Under the pieces are notes generated by a model. The model had not been told where the DNA came from, searched no databases, and saw only the letters and a list, made by a program, of their open reading frames with translations. Shown piece by piece: positions 17,350 through 26,509 of a stretch of DNA of 64,000 bases. The position numbers and the translations under genes are program-made. The stretch's first letter is position 1, and each line of letters begins with the position of its first letter. Source of the DNA: Pseudonocardiaceae bacterium YIM PH 21723 (GTDB lineage Bacteria; Actinomycetota; Actinomycetes; Mycobacteriales; Pseudonocardiaceae); assembly GCA_003600225.1 (NCBI GenBank), contig QZFT01000025.1, positions 1 through 64,000 on the forward strand, read 5' to 3'.

Positions 17350-18625
17350 GCGCGGGCACGCGGCGCAGGAGTAGGGCGATCAGCGCGCCGGCCAGCAGGA
17401 ACGCCGCTTGGATCAGCATGCCCGCGTGGTAGTCGCCGGTGAGATCACGCAGGATCCCGATCAGATAAGGCGCGAAGAAACCGGAGCTGTTGGCCAGGGC
17501 GGCGATCAGGCCGATGCCGCCGGCGGCCGCGTCGCCGGTCATGAAGAGGCCGGGGAGCTGCCACATCACGGGCAGGGCCACCGAGGCGCCGATGGTGGTG
17601 ATGGTGATCGCCACCATCGCGCCCGCGGCGGAGGACAGGTAGGGCGCGAGGCTGAGGGCCGCGGCCGCGATGAACAGCGGCACCGCGATGTGCAGCAGGC
17701 GTTCCCCGGAGCGGTCCGAGTGCCGGGCGTAGCTCCACATCACCAGGGCGGCGCAGGCGGAGGGCAGCCCGGTGAGCAGGCCGATCTGGGTGATGCCGGA
17801 TCCGGTACGCAGCTCGGCCACGATCTGCGGCAGGAAGTAGGTCATCGCGTACAGGCCGACGCCGACGCAGAAACCGAGCCCGGCGACCGCGTACACCCGG
17901 TGATCACCGAGGGCCTGGCGCAGGCTGCGGATGGCGGTCGGGTGCTCCTGCTCCAGGCTGGTGCGCAACGCGGACCGCTGCTCCTCGGTCAGCCAGGTCG
18001 CGTCCTCGGGCCGGTCGGGCAGCATCCGCAACACCAGTGGGGCCAGCAGGATCGCGGGCAGCCCCTCCACCAGGAACATGAACCGCCACCCGGGCATCCC
18101 GGCGTCCACCGTCATCAGCAGGGCGGACAGCGGGGTGCCCAGCGCGACGGTCGCGGGGATCGCCAGCAGCAGCGCGGCGGTGAGCCTGCCCCGGCGCGCA
18201 CTGGGGAACCATTCGGTCAGGTACAGCATGGCGCCGGGCAGGAATCCCGCCTCGCAGACGCCGAGCAGGAACCGGAGCAGGTAGAACTCCGTTTCACCGT
18301 GCACGAACGCGGTGCCGGTCGCGCACAGGCCCCAGCTCGCCGCCAGCACCGCCATCCACCGCCGGGCACCGACCCGGCGCAGGACCAGGTTGCTGGGCAG
18401 TTCGAACAGGACGTAGCCGGCGAACAGCAGTCCGGCGCCGAGGCCGAACGCGGCGGCGCTGAAACCGAGATCGGCGTTCATCCGCACCGCTGCGATGCCG
18501 ACGTTGACCCGATCCAGATAGTTGATCACGAACAGGGCGAACAGCAGTGGCAGCAGCCGGCGGCTCGCCGTCGTGACGGCGCTGTCCAGTGCCCTCGGTA
18601 TTCGTGCCCCCTCCAGATTTGCCAT
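17315..18625 (-). CDS. MFS transporter, anion:cation symporter type
   Basis: A 436-residue 12-helix carrier. INYLDRVNVGIA after the first helix, and the LGVCEAGFLPG motif, place it in the ACS family, which takes up organic anions such as phthalate, glucarate or pantothenate. The ATG at 18625 gives a normal N-terminus; the longer upstream reading frame adds a polar segment with no homology signal. It runs convergent to the NAD-binding gene with a 35-base overlap. The substrate is unknown. Confidence 0.88.
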   Translation of the reverse strand: MANLEGARIPRALDSAVTTASRRLLPLLFALFVINYLDRVNVGIAAVRMNADLGFSAAAFGLGAGLLFAGYVLFELPSNLVLRRVGARRWMAVLAASWGLCATGTAFVHGETEFYLLRFLLGVCEAGFLPGAMLYLTEWFPSARRGRLTAALLLAIPATVALGTPLSALLMTVDAGMPGWRFMFLVEGLPAILLAPLVLRMLPDRPEDATWLTEEQRSALRTSLEQEHPTAIRSLRQALGDHRVYAVAGLGFCVGVGLYAMTYFLPQIVAELRTGSGITQIGLLTGLPSACAALVMWSYARHSDRSGERLLHIAVPLFIAAAALSLAPYLSSAAGAMVAITITTIGASVALPVMWQLPGLFMTGDAAAGGIGLIAALANSSGFFAPYLIGILRDLTGDYHAGMLIQAAFLLAGALIALLLRRVPALRTPSPPASIH

Positions 18626-18770
18626 GGGCCCGAGTATTTCCGTGTTGCTGGAGCTGGACAAGGCGCATGATCTTCCCCACTGAAGGATTGCTCCTGATGG
18701 CGGTGTCCGATTTGTGGATAAAAACGTTGACTGATCAAGCGTTCCATTCTTTCTGGGGGGATTCACTGTA

Positions 18771-19772
18771 GTGAAAAGTCGTATTCTGCTGCTCCTTATG
18801 GCCGCAGTCATGTTGCCTGTGACCATGCCTGGTTCTGCGGCTGCCAGTGCGCGGACCTGCGTCGTTCCGGTGATGCAGGACCGGGATGTCACCGCGGATC
18901 GGAACTTTGTCGAATACCTGTTGATGTCCGATGGCCGGCGAACCATCCGAATTGATGCGGTCGCCGCCCTCGACAGCAATCGGCAGCCAGATGCCGTCTA
19001 TGAGTTCCTGAACTGTGGTGGTTATGAGGATGCCGTCGAATGGGCGGCGAATGACTTCGAGCAGGACCACGACTTCATCGAGATGGTGCTGAAGGCCTAC
19101 ACCGCGTCCCTGTCCCCGGAGGTCAACCGGCAGGCGACGAAGGTCAAGAAGGAGAGGCCGTACCAGAAGCGGCAGTTCATCGAATCCGGCTTGGCCGCCG
19201 CCAAGGAGCGCGACCGGATCGACCGCGCCGCGACCGCTCGGCCGGTCGACGAGCCCGCCAGGGACTACGTGCGGCAGGTCGCCGCCACCGACCCCGGTGA
19301 ACGGGCCAGGGCCGCGGCCGACTGGGCGCTGCGTGGCGGGGCGACGGATGCCGATGTGCAGGAGTTCTTCGCCTCCGGCTGGATCTTCGGCGCCTATCAG
19401 GATCTGACCGGGTACCGCACGCGGACGGCGGACACGGACAAGAACTGGCGGTCCACCCTGCGCGGCCTGCTGACCACGGCCGAGGCGGCCGATGCCGTTC
19501 ACGCCCCGCAGGCCTGGAAGGCCGTCGAGGACCAGGCGACCGCGGCACTGGATGGCTGGGCGCCGCTGCGTCAGACCGCGGCCACGCAGGCCGATCACTG
19601 GCAGCGGGTCGTGGCGGGTGCGAAGACCGGTACCTCATGGGCCGTCGTGGCCCAGCCGGGCGCGCGGGTGCGTCAGGAGTGGGCCAAGCAGGTGGCCTTC
19701 ACCCAGCAGGAGATCGACTACCTGGAGGACGTGCGCGCCCGGGCCCGGTCGGCTAACGGCGCCACGCGCTGA
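18771..19772 (+). CDS. Secreted ALF-repeat-like protein
   Basis: A 333-residue protein with a signal peptide (residues 1-25, ending GSAAA). The mature part is helical, with motifs resembling ALF repeats (AADWALRGGATDADVQEFFASGW), which are repeats of unknown role in secreted actinobacterial proteins. GTG at 18771 is preceded by GGGGGG. The N-terminal third has lower GC than its neighbours. It is not obviously linked to any adjacent gene. Confidence 0.65.
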   Translation: MKSRILLLLMAAVMLPVTMPGSAAASARTCVVPVMQDRDVTADRNFVEYLLMSDGRRTIRIDAVAALDSNRQPDAVYEFLNCGGYEDAVEWAANDFEQDHDFIEMVLKAYTASLSPEVNRQATKVKKERPYQKRQFIESGLAAAKERDRIDRAATARPVDEPARDYVRQVAATDPGERARAAADWALRGGATDADVQEFFASGWIFGAYQDLTGYRTRTADTDKNWRSTLRGLLTTAEAADAVHAPQAWKAVEDQATAALDGWAPLRQTAATQADHWQRVVAGAKTGTSWAVVAQPGARVRQEWAKQVAFTQQEIDYLEDVRARARSANGATR

Positions 19773-20142
19773 TCAGGTCTTCCGGTCCCCAGGCCGTGGC
19801 TAGAGGCAGGTTCTCGGTGAAGCCCATGTTGGACACGGCGACCAACGGCGTGTCCGCGTGGGCGCCCGGGACGGCTACGACATCGCGGACGAGTTGGGCG
19901 TAGTCGGTGGTGTCGAACGGCTTGTCGTCTCGCCACTTGATCGAGCCGACGAAGTGCACGGCCTTGGCCACCGGTTCCCGGTCCGTGCCGACCAGGTCGA
20001 TCTCCGGGTTGTTCTGCCGGTTCCACCAGCCGCCCAGGCATTCTGTTTCCGGCCATTGCTCATTCGGCAACAGTCGCAGCAGGGACTCCCGGATGACCGG
20101 TTCCACCGCACGGCCTCGCCAAGCATTCCAGGCTTGATTCAC
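19753..20142 (-). pseudogene. C-terminal remnant of a DUF234 ATP-binding protein
   Basis: A 129-residue open frame matches only the C-terminal DUF234 domain (WNAWRGRAVEPVIRESL, IDLVG and the late WGPEDLI) that in complete proteins follows an AAA-type ATPase of several hundred residues. No ATPase domain is found upstream: only 130 bases separate it from the next gene, and they hold an AT-rich inverted repeat. GTG at 20142 could allow translation, but the gene is most simply a truncated relic. The domain has a restriction-endonuclease-like fold. Confidence 0.65.
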
Positions 20143-20226
20143 CCGCTGACGAGGGTGTCGAGGCCGTAGCTCCTGCCGTGGAATTGCGCTGGCTCCTCCT
20201 GGGTAAGGTGCCAGATTGGCTTAGGT

Positions 20227-20283
20227 CTTAGTTAGAGGGCATCTTAGTTAGATTGGACCTAACTAAGATGCTGTCTAACTAAG
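20227..20283. repeat. AT-rich 25-bp inverted repeat
   Basis: The arms 20227-20251 and 20259-20283 match at 22 of 25 positions around a 7-base loop. Each arm starts and ends with TTAGTTAG. The segment is far more AT-rich than its surroundings and includes the stop codon of the minus-strand gene that begins at 21156. It may be a terminator or the end of a lost mobile element beside the DUF234 relic. Confidence 0.75.
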
Positions 20284-21156
20284 ATTGGATCCGACTTCAG
20301 CCCAGTCCAGCAGGGCGGCACAGGCGTCGGCCAGCCTGCGTCGCACCGGCGCCGCCCGCTGGGCGTACTCGGCCTGGTGGCGGGCGTACTCGGCGCGGCC
20401 GGCCGGGGTCTCGATCCGGATCGGCCGGTAGCCGAGTTCGGCCAGGTCGTAGGGGCTGGCGCGCATGTCCAGTTCGCGGCCGGCCACCGCCAGTTCGAAG
20501 CAGTCGGCGATCAGCTCCGCGGCGAGGAGGCCCTCCAGCTTGCCCGCCCACTTGAACAGGTCCATGTTCGCGTGCAGGCAGCCCGGCTGTTCGTTGCGCA
20601 GCCGGGTGTCCTTGTCCGGCGCCAGCGTGTTCAGCGGCCGGGCGTCCGGGGTGAAGAACCGGTAGGCGTCGTAGTGCGAGCAGCGCACCGGATTCGCCTC
20701 GACGACCTCGTCGGTGCCCGCCGATCCGAGGCGCAGCGGCCAGGACTCGTGCCGGATGTCCGTGGCGCGGTAGACCATCGCCCACTCGTGCAGGCCGAAG
20801 CAGTTCAGCCGCGCGGGCCGGTTCAGGATCGCCTGTTGCAGGGTGAGCACGAACTCCGCGGTCCCGCGCCGGGTGTCGGTCACGGCCGCCGGGGACAGGG
20901 CGACACCGTCCGGGACGGTCTCGTAGCCGCGTAACCGGAGGAACTCCTCGCCGCCGCGCAGCACCACTCCGGGACCGGGTTGCCAGCGTTCCAGCCGGCT
21001 GGCCCGCAGGTTGTAGTAGGTGAACAGGAAGTCCAGCACCGGGTGTTTGCGGCCACCGCGTTGCCGTTCCCGGTGCGGCCGGGTCCACGCCGTCACCCGT
21101 CGCAGGTGCGCGTGTTCGCGCTCCCGCCACTCGGGTTCACTCAGGACAACCGGCAC
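20275..21156 (-). CDS. Protein of the actinobacterial family labelled 3-methyladenine DNA glycosylase
   Basis: A 293-residue soluble protein. The segments EWREREHAHLRRV, KHPVLDFLFTYY and CLHANMDLFKW are what I recall from a conserved actinobacterial family that databases label 3-methyladenine DNA glycosylase. I see no helix-hairpin-helix or other glycosylase motif, so the enzymatic label should be treated with caution. The stop codon lies within the AT-rich inverted repeat, which raises the possibility that the extreme C-terminus was altered by it. Confidence 0.65.
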   Translation of the reverse strand: MPVVLSEPEWREREHAHLRRVTAWTRPHRERQRGGRKHPVLDFLFTYYNLRASRLERWQPGPGVVLRGGEEFLRLRGYETVPDGVALSPAAVTDTRRGTAEFVLTLQQAILNRPARLNCFGLHEWAMVYRATDIRHESWPLRLGSAGTDEVVEANPVRCSHYDAYRFFTPDARPLNTLAPDKDTRLRNEQPGCLHANMDLFKWAGKLEGLLAAELIADCFELAVAGRELDMRASPYDLAELGYRPIRIETPAGRAEYARHQAEYAQRAAPVRRRLADACAALLDWAEVGSNLS

Positions 21157-21169
21157 CCGTCCACGGTAG

Positions 21170-22111
21170 CTACTGGTTCAGGTTGCTCAGCAGCCGGTTA
21201 GGGGTGCCGTCCTCCAGCCCGGACAGCACGTCCTTCCTGGCGGTGGCCAGGATGACGGCGTACAGCTGCTTCGCGGTCAGCGGCTTGGGGGTGACGGACA
21301 GGAAGTACGCCGCGGTACCGGCCACGTGCGCGGCCGCCGCCAGATTGCCCGAGTTGGTCATCTCGGGCCGCTTGATCCCGGCGGATTTGATGTCCTTGCC
21401 GGGGGCGAGGACCTTCACGCACTTGCCGCCGGTGGACTCCTTCAGCTTCTGGTCGTCCTGGGTGGTCGCCGCCACCGTCATCGCCTTGCTCGCCGATCCG
21501 GGGGAGTACTCGCAGGAATCGCCCTTGCCCATGCCCGCGCCCGCCACCACCAGCACGCCCTTGTCGTAGGCGTCGTTCACCAGTTTGTTCAGCGCCGGGT
21601 CCTGCTCGCCGCTACCGGTGACCAGAATGACGCTGCGCTGCTCCGGCCTGCCCACGGCGTCGGTGATCGCCCAGTCAAGGCCCTTCACCAGGTCCTCGGA
21701 GCCGGCCTGGCCCTTGGAGTCGGTGATCCGCACGGCCACCAGTTCGGCCTTCTTGGCCACGCCGTACGTCCGGCCCGCCACGATGCCCGCGGCGTAGGTG
21801 CCGCCGCCGGTCGCGTCCTTCGCCACGCCGCCATGCACGCTGTGCCCGGACCTGGCGCGCCCCTGGAACTCCCGGTGATCCAGTTTGATGCCGGAGCCGA
21901 CGACGTACACGGACACGCCTTCGCCCGCCTTGGCGTTATAGACGTAGTCCTTGGCGCCCTTCTTCGCGTGCGAGATGCGCGCCAGGCCCCAGGGCGCGTT
22001 GCGCTGGGTCGTCGTCTTGTCCGGCGCCGCGGTCGCCACACCGGTGCTGCCCAGCAGGACGACCGTGCCGATCAATGCCCATCCGACCCGTCGCCGCCAG
22101 CCAGTGCTCAC
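21170..22111 (-). CDS. Secreted S8 subtilase homologue lacking all catalytic residues
   Basis: A 313-residue protein with a signal peptide (about residues 1-29) and a proteinase K-like domain starting APWGLARI. By alignment from memory, the catalytic Asp is Gly72 (VVGSGI), the catalytic His is Gly103 (GGGTYAAG in place of GHGTHVAG), the oxyanion Asn is Met194 (AGAGM), and the catalytic Ser is Leu257 (SGNLAAAAHVAG). Structural parts such as SPGSASKAMTVAATT are kept. It should be a secreted pseudoprotease with a binding or scaffolding role. Two cysteines (C200, C231) could pair. The start is GTG 22111. Confidence 0.85.
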   Translation of the reverse strand: MSTGWRRRVGWALIGTVVLLGSTGVATAAPDKTTTQRNAPWGLARISHAKKGAKDYVYNAKAGEGVSVYVVGSGIKLDHREFQGRARSGHSVHGGVAKDATGGGTYAAGIVAGRTYGVAKKAELVAVRITDSKGQAGSEDLVKGLDWAITDAVGRPEQRSVILVTGSGEQDPALNKLVNDAYDKGVLVVAGAGMGKGDSCEYSPGSASKAMTVAATTQDDQKLKESTGGKCVKVLAPGKDIKSAGIKRPEMTNSGNLAAAAHVAGTAAYFLSVTPKPLTAKQLYAVILATARKDVLSGLEDGTPNRLLSNLNQ

Positions 22112-22273
22112 CGCTACGCCCCTCTGCTCGCAAGATCGTGGCCGATTCTGCGGCCGCCCGCCTCGGCCTGCAATTCCAGCCGGACCCGCGCACGCTGGGG
22201 TGATGCCGAGATTCACTCCGTAGGGCGGGTAGGGTCGGCATCGATACAGACGGACGACCAAAGGGCTAGGACC

Positions 22274-23005
22274 ATGGCCAGCGAACGTGTCACCGTGGTG
22301 GTGCCGACCTACAACGAGCGGGACAACCTGCCCAAGCTCATCGGCTTGCTCACCGCGTTGGACGTGCCCGACCTGCACGTTCTGGTAGTGGATGACAACT
22401 CCCCGGACGGCACCGGCAAGGTCGCCGACGAGCTGGCCGCCGCGCACCCGGGCACCATCGGCGTGCTGCACCGGACGGAGAAGGACGGCCTGGGCCGCGC
22501 CTACGTCGCGGGCATCACCCGGGCGCTCGACGAGGGCGCGGACGTGGTGATCCAGATGGACGCCGACCTGTCCCACCCGTCCGAGGTGGTGCCCACGATG
22601 GTGCGCATTCTCGGCGAGAACCCGGAGGCCGCCGCGGTCATCGGCTCGCGGTACGTGCCCGGCGGTTCCCTGGCGGGCGACTGGCCGTGGCACCGCAAGG
22701 CGCTGTCCGCGTGGGCGAACTTCTACGTCAACACCATCCTGCGGCTGCGGGTGAAGGACGCGACCGCCGGATTCAAGGCGTGGCGCGCCGGCACCCTGCG
22801 CGCCATCGACGTGCCGTCGATCCGCAGCAACGGCTACTCGTTCCAGGTCGAGATGAACTACCGCGCCGTGCAGAAGGGCATGCGGCTGGTGGAGACCCCG
22901 ATCCGGTTCGAGGAGCGCGCCGAGGGCGTCTCCAAGATGAGCCTGAAGGTGCAGCTGGAGTCGGCGCTGATGCCGTGGAAGCTGTTGTTCGGCAAGCAGC
23001 TCTAA
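22274..23005 (+). CDS. ppm1: Polyprenol monophosphomannose synthase (Ppm1 type)
   Basis: A 243-residue GT2 glycosyltransferase that makes polyprenyl-phosphate mannose from GDP-mannose, the donor for protein O-mannosylation and cell-envelope mannans. Family motifs are VVPTYNERDNL, DDNSPDGTG, the metal-binding QMDADLSHP, and TAGFKAWR. It is the catalytic domain alone, with no fused apolipoprotein N-acyltransferase as in some mycobacteria. ATG 22274 follows AAGGGCTAGGACC. Confidence 0.92.
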   Translation: MASERVTVVVPTYNERDNLPKLIGLLTALDVPDLHVLVVDDNSPDGTGKVADELAAAHPGTIGVLHRTEKDGLGRAYVAGITRALDEGADVVIQMDADLSHPSEVVPTMVRILGENPEAAAVIGSRYVPGGSLAGDWPWHRKALSAWANFYVNTILRLRVKDATAGFKAWRAGTLRAIDVPSIRSNGYSFQVEMNYRAVQKGMRLVETPIRFEERAEGVSKMSLKVQLESALMPWKLLFGKQL

Positions 23006-23058
23006 AAGTTGATGAACAACTTTTAACCGGCTCGGGCAGGGGCCGCATACTGGGAGGT

Positions 23059-24993
23059 ATGCGTTTACCCTGCCTCCTGCTCTCCGCGGTCACCCTGGTG
23101 TCCATGCTGGTCAGCCCGGCTGCGGCGGCCACCGGTGACTACTTCGTCGACTGCTCCGCCCAGCCGGGCGACGGATCCGCGGCCCAGCCGTGGAACTCGC
23201 TCGCCCAGGTCAACGAGCATCGCTTCCAGTCTGGGGAGACGGTGCGTTTCAAGGCGGGCACCAGCTGCACCGGCATCCTGGAACCGTCCGGAGACGGCGG
23301 CACGATCGGCCGGTACGGCGAGGGCGCCAAGCCGGTGATCGACGGGGCCGGGGCCGCGTACGCCGTGCGGTTGAAGGACGTCAGCGGCTGGACCGTGCGC
23401 GATCTGCACGTGATCAACCCGGCGCAGCAGACCGGGCAGCGCACCGGGGTGCTGGTGGAATCCACCACCGCCGACGTGAAGCGGGACATCACGCTGACCG
23501 GCCTGGAAGTGTCCGATGTGGCCGGTTGGGGCGACAAGACCGGCACCAACGCGGCCTGGTTCGCGTTGTCCGCGGGTATCGCGGTCCGCGCCGCCGGGGA
23601 CGCCGGGGTCTTCCAGGGCGTGCGGATCACCGAGAACGAGGTGCACGACACCGGGGCGGGCGGGATCAAGATCCAGTCCGACCCGAACGGCGGGCGGTTG
23701 CACACCGGTGTCTACATCGGACACAACCGGATCCGCGAGGTCGGCGGGGACGCCATCGTGGTGCACGCCGCCGACGCGCCGCTGATCGAGTACAACGTGG
23801 GCACCGATCTGGGATTCGGCCGCTATCCCTTCATCAAGGGCAACTTCGCCGGCATGTGGCCGATCCACTCCCGTGACCCGGTGTTCCAGTACAACGAGGT
23901 CGGCCGCTCTCGTCCGTCCACATTCGACTCGATGGCGTGGGACTGCGACGGCGACATCATGGGGACCTGTACCTACCGGTACAACCTGTCCTACAACAAC
24001 GCCGGTGGTTTCTACCTGAACTGCGCCGACTGCACGGCCTTCGGTGACACCACCTTCAAGCAGGTCGTCGAGTACAACATCTCCGTCGACGACTGCCGCG
24101 TGGTCTGGGGTAAGAAGGACAACTCGCCGGTCGTCGTCCGGCACAACACCTTCGTCTGCACGAGCCGTCCGCTGGACATCGACATGGGGGATAACGCCAC
24201 CTTCAGCGACAACATCTTCCTGGCCACCGCGGGGAACCTGCGCGACTCCAACTACACGTCCAACACCTACTTCGGCGGAATCCCCGCCCCGGCCACGGAT
24301 TCCCGGGCTTCCACCGCTGATCCGATGTTGTTCGCACCCGGTGTCCTCGGCAAGGACGGCTACCGATTGCGGACCGAGTCCCCGGCGCTGCGCAGCGCGT
24401 CCGACGGTAGCAACCGCGGCGCCGACCAGCGTCCGGGCCTGGCCGACTGGGACGCGCAACCGCTGTCCGAGCAGTTCAACACGGTCGCGGTGACGTCGGC
24501 GGCCAACCCGAGCGCGGGCAGCCTGACCCGGGACGGCCGCAGCTACCTCGGTACAGAGCGCGGCACCGAGATCACCGTGGACGGACTCCGGTTCCGGTGG
24601 CACCCCGGGGCATTCGGTACCCCGGACGCGCTGCGGGTGGCCGGCCAGCAGGCGGCGATCAGTGGCACGGGCACCAGGCTGGGCCTGCTCGGCGCCGGCG
24701 TGGACGGCGACTACTCCGGCGCCGGCACCATCTGGTACTCCGACGGCACCCGGCAGAGCTTCCAGCTGACACTGCCCGACTGGCGCAAGGCCGGCGGCGT
24801 GCTCACCGCGACCCGGCACAACCGGTACGCCAAGTACAACGACCTCGCCGCGGGCGCCCAGGACGGTGGGACGAGCGTGTGGGCGGCCTCGGTGCCGATC
24901 GACCCGAAGCGCGCCGTGGTGGCCGTCGACCTGCCCGCCGGCAGCCCCCTCGCGGGTCCGGGAGCGGTGCTGTTCGACCTGGTCATCGGCTGA
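23059..24993 (+). CDS. Secreted right-handed beta-helix protein
   Basis: A 644-residue extracellular protein with a signal peptide (1-24). A parallel beta-helix domain (about residues 60-420) holds repeated short strands such as VHDTGAGGIKIQSD and IREVGGDAIVVHA, a fold typical of polysaccharide lyases and glycoside hydrolases. The C-terminal 170 residues form a separate domain with WYSDGTRQSFQLTLPDW, a pattern common at the ends of secreted actinobacterial glycan-active proteins. The exact enzyme class is not clear. ATG 23059 follows GGGAGG. Confidence 0.82.
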   Translation: MRLPCLLLSAVTLVSMLVSPAAAATGDYFVDCSAQPGDGSAAQPWNSLAQVNEHRFQSGETVRFKAGTSCTGILEPSGDGGTIGRYGEGAKPVIDGAGAAYAVRLKDVSGWTVRDLHVINPAQQTGQRTGVLVESTTADVKRDITLTGLEVSDVAGWGDKTGTNAAWFALSAGIAVRAAGDAGVFQGVRITENEVHDTGAGGIKIQSDPNGGRLHTGVYIGHNRIREVGGDAIVVHAADAPLIEYNVGTDLGFGRYPFIKGNFAGMWPIHSRDPVFQYNEVGRSRPSTFDSMAWDCDGDIMGTCTYRYNLSYNNAGGFYLNCADCTAFGDTTFKQVVEYNISVDDCRVVWGKKDNSPVVVRHNTFVCTSRPLDIDMGDNATFSDNIFLATAGNLRDSNYTSNTYFGGIPAPATDSRASTADPMLFAPGVLGKDGYRLRTESPALRSASDGSNRGADQRPGLADWDAQPLSEQFNTVAVTSAANPSAGSLTRDGRSYLGTERGTEITVDGLRFRWHPGAFGTPDALRVAGQQAAISGTGTRLGLLGAGVDGDYSGAGTIWYSDGTRQSFQLTLPDWRKAGGVLTATRHNRYAKYNDLAAGAQDGGTSVWAASVPIDPKRAVVAVDLPAGSPLAGPGAVLFDLVIG

Positions 24994-25068
24994 CCGATGA
25001 GTTTCTAGGCCAGCCCTTGTCATACCCCCGAGTAACGTGCGTCACAAGCTCGGAAGGGGAGAGGAACA

Positions 25069-26148
25069 ATGGCTGTTCTGCTCGCGATCGGCACCCGCAA
25101 GGGCCTCTGGCTGGCGACCAGCAATGAGGACCGCACCACGTGGGAGCTGTCGGCACCACACCACGCGATGAGCGAGGTGTACGCCGTGGCCGTGGACACC
25201 CGGGGCAGCGTGCCCCGGGTGCTGGCCGGGGTGTCCAGCCTGCACTGGGGGCCCAGCGTGTGCACCAGCGACGACTTCGGGAAGACCTGGCAGGAGCCGG
25301 AGCAGGCGCCGCTGGCGTTCCCGGAGGACACCGAGGCCTCGCTGGAACGGGTCTGGCAGCTGGTCCCCGGCGTGGAACCCGAGGTGGTCTACGCCGGGGT
25401 CGAGCCGACCGCGTTGTTCAAGTCGTCCGACGGCGGGCGCAGCTTCGAGTTCGTGCGTGGGCTGTGGGACCACCCGCACCGTCCCGAGTGGGAGCCCGGT
25501 GGCGGCGGCAAGGCACTGCACACCGTGCTGCCGCACCCGTCCGATGCCAGACGGGCCGTGGTGGCCATGTCCACCGGCGGCGTCTATCAGACCGAGGACG
25601 GCGGTGACTCCTGGCGGCCGAGCAACCTGGGCATCGTCGCGGACTTCCTGCCCGGGGATCGTCCCGAGTTCGGGCAGTGTGTGCACAAGGTGGCCCGGAA
25701 CCCCGCGCAGCCCGATCACCTGTACCTGCAGAACCACGGCGGGGTGTACCGCAGCACCGACGGGGCGGCCAACTGGGAGTCGATCGCCGACGGCCTGCCC
25801 GCCGACTTCGGCTTCCCGATGGTCACCCATCCGCACCGGCCGGGGGTGATCTACAACTTCCCGCTGAGTGCCGACGTCAACCGGTTCCCGCCCGACGGCC
25901 GCTGCCGGGTGTACCGCAGCGAGGACGGTGGGGACAGCTGGGCCGCGCTGACCGATGGCCTGCCGCAGCAGGGCTTCTTCTCCTCGGTGCTGCGCGACGC
26001 GATGTGTGCGGACGACGCCGATCCCGCCGGGGTGTACTTCGGCTCGCGCACCGGTGAGGTGTTCGCGTCCAACGACGAGGGGGACCACTGGCGGCCGGTC
26101 GTGTCGCACCTGCCGGATGTGTTGTGCGTGCGGGCCGCGGTGATCTGA
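25069..26148 (+). CDS. BNR/Asp-box repeat beta-propeller protein
   Basis: A 359-residue protein with at least six Asp-box motifs of the SxDxGxxW type (TSDDFGKTW, SSDGGRSF, TEDGGDSW, STDGAANW, SEDGGDSW, SNDEGDHW), so a sialidase-like beta-propeller. There is no signal peptide and no sialidase catalytic arginine set that I can see, so the common label exo-alpha-sialidase is doubtful. It is directly coupled to the next gene, a MoaD/ThiS-like protein: the stop is immediately followed by the next start. Confidence 0.8.
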   Translation: MAVLLAIGTRKGLWLATSNEDRTTWELSAPHHAMSEVYAVAVDTRGSVPRVLAGVSSLHWGPSVCTSDDFGKTWQEPEQAPLAFPEDTEASLERVWQLVPGVEPEVVYAGVEPTALFKSSDGGRSFEFVRGLWDHPHRPEWEPGGGGKALHTVLPHPSDARRAVVAMSTGGVYQTEDGGDSWRPSNLGIVADFLPGDRPEFGQCVHKVARNPAQPDHLYLQNHGGVYRSTDGAANWESIADGLPADFGFPMVTHPHRPGVIYNFPLSADVNRFPPDGRCRVYRSEDGGDSWAALTDGLPQQGFFSSVLRDAMCADDADPAGVYFGSRTGEVFASNDEGDHWRPVVSHLPDVLCVRAAVI

Positions 26149-26433
26149 GTGCGGATCACGGTGCTGCTGCCGCAGGTGTTGCGGCCGAATGCCGGAGGCG
26201 CCGGCCGGTTGACCGTGGACATGGCCGACGGCGCCACCATGGGCGCGTTGCTGGACGCCCTCGCCCGCGACCATCCTGGGCTGGACCGGCGGATTCGGGA
26301 CGAACAGGGCGGATTGCGCCGGTACGTCAATTTCTACGTGGACGGCGAAGAATGCCGCCGGTTGGCCGGTTCCGATACCGAGTTGAAAGACGGCACCGAG
26401 GTGCAGATTATTCCATCCGTGGCCGGGGGATAG
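26149..26433 (+). CDS. MoaD/ThiS-like ubiquitin-fold protein
   Basis: A 94-residue beta-grasp protein that ends in VAGG, the di-glycine tail which in MoaD, ThiS and ubiquitin-like modifiers is activated by an E1-like enzyme and becomes a thiocarboxylate or conjugates to lysine. The GTG start immediately follows the stop codon of the beta-propeller gene, so the two are surely one operon. No activating enzyme is nearby. The partner pairing suggests a function together with the propeller protein. Confidence 0.85.
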   Translation: MRITVLLPQVLRPNAGGAGRLTVDMADGATMGALLDALARDHPGLDRRIRDEQGGLRRYVNFYVDGEECRRLAGSDTELKDGTEVQIIPSVAGG

Positions 26434-26458
26434 CTTTCGGGTAATCGCTATCCACTGT

Positions 26459-26495
26459 TGACGAGTTTCGGGCTTGTGCAGCCCGAAACTCGTCA
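26459..26495. terminator. Bidirectional hairpin terminator
   Basis: A perfect 16-base inverted repeat (26459-26474 and 26480-26495) with a 5-base loop is followed by AAAAAC. It lies between two converging genes. The stem TGACGAGTTTCGGG differs in one base from part of the hairpin at 57912, which suggests a shared repeat origin. Confidence 0.85.
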
Positions 26496-26509
26496 AAAAC
26501 GGGAGGAAA

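Noticed and set aside
23065..25023. A 652-codon frame antisense to the secreted beta-helix gene
   Set aside because: Its His/Gly/Arg-rich composition is the usual product of reading GC-rich coding sequence backwards, and the opposite frame has a signal peptide and a clear fold.
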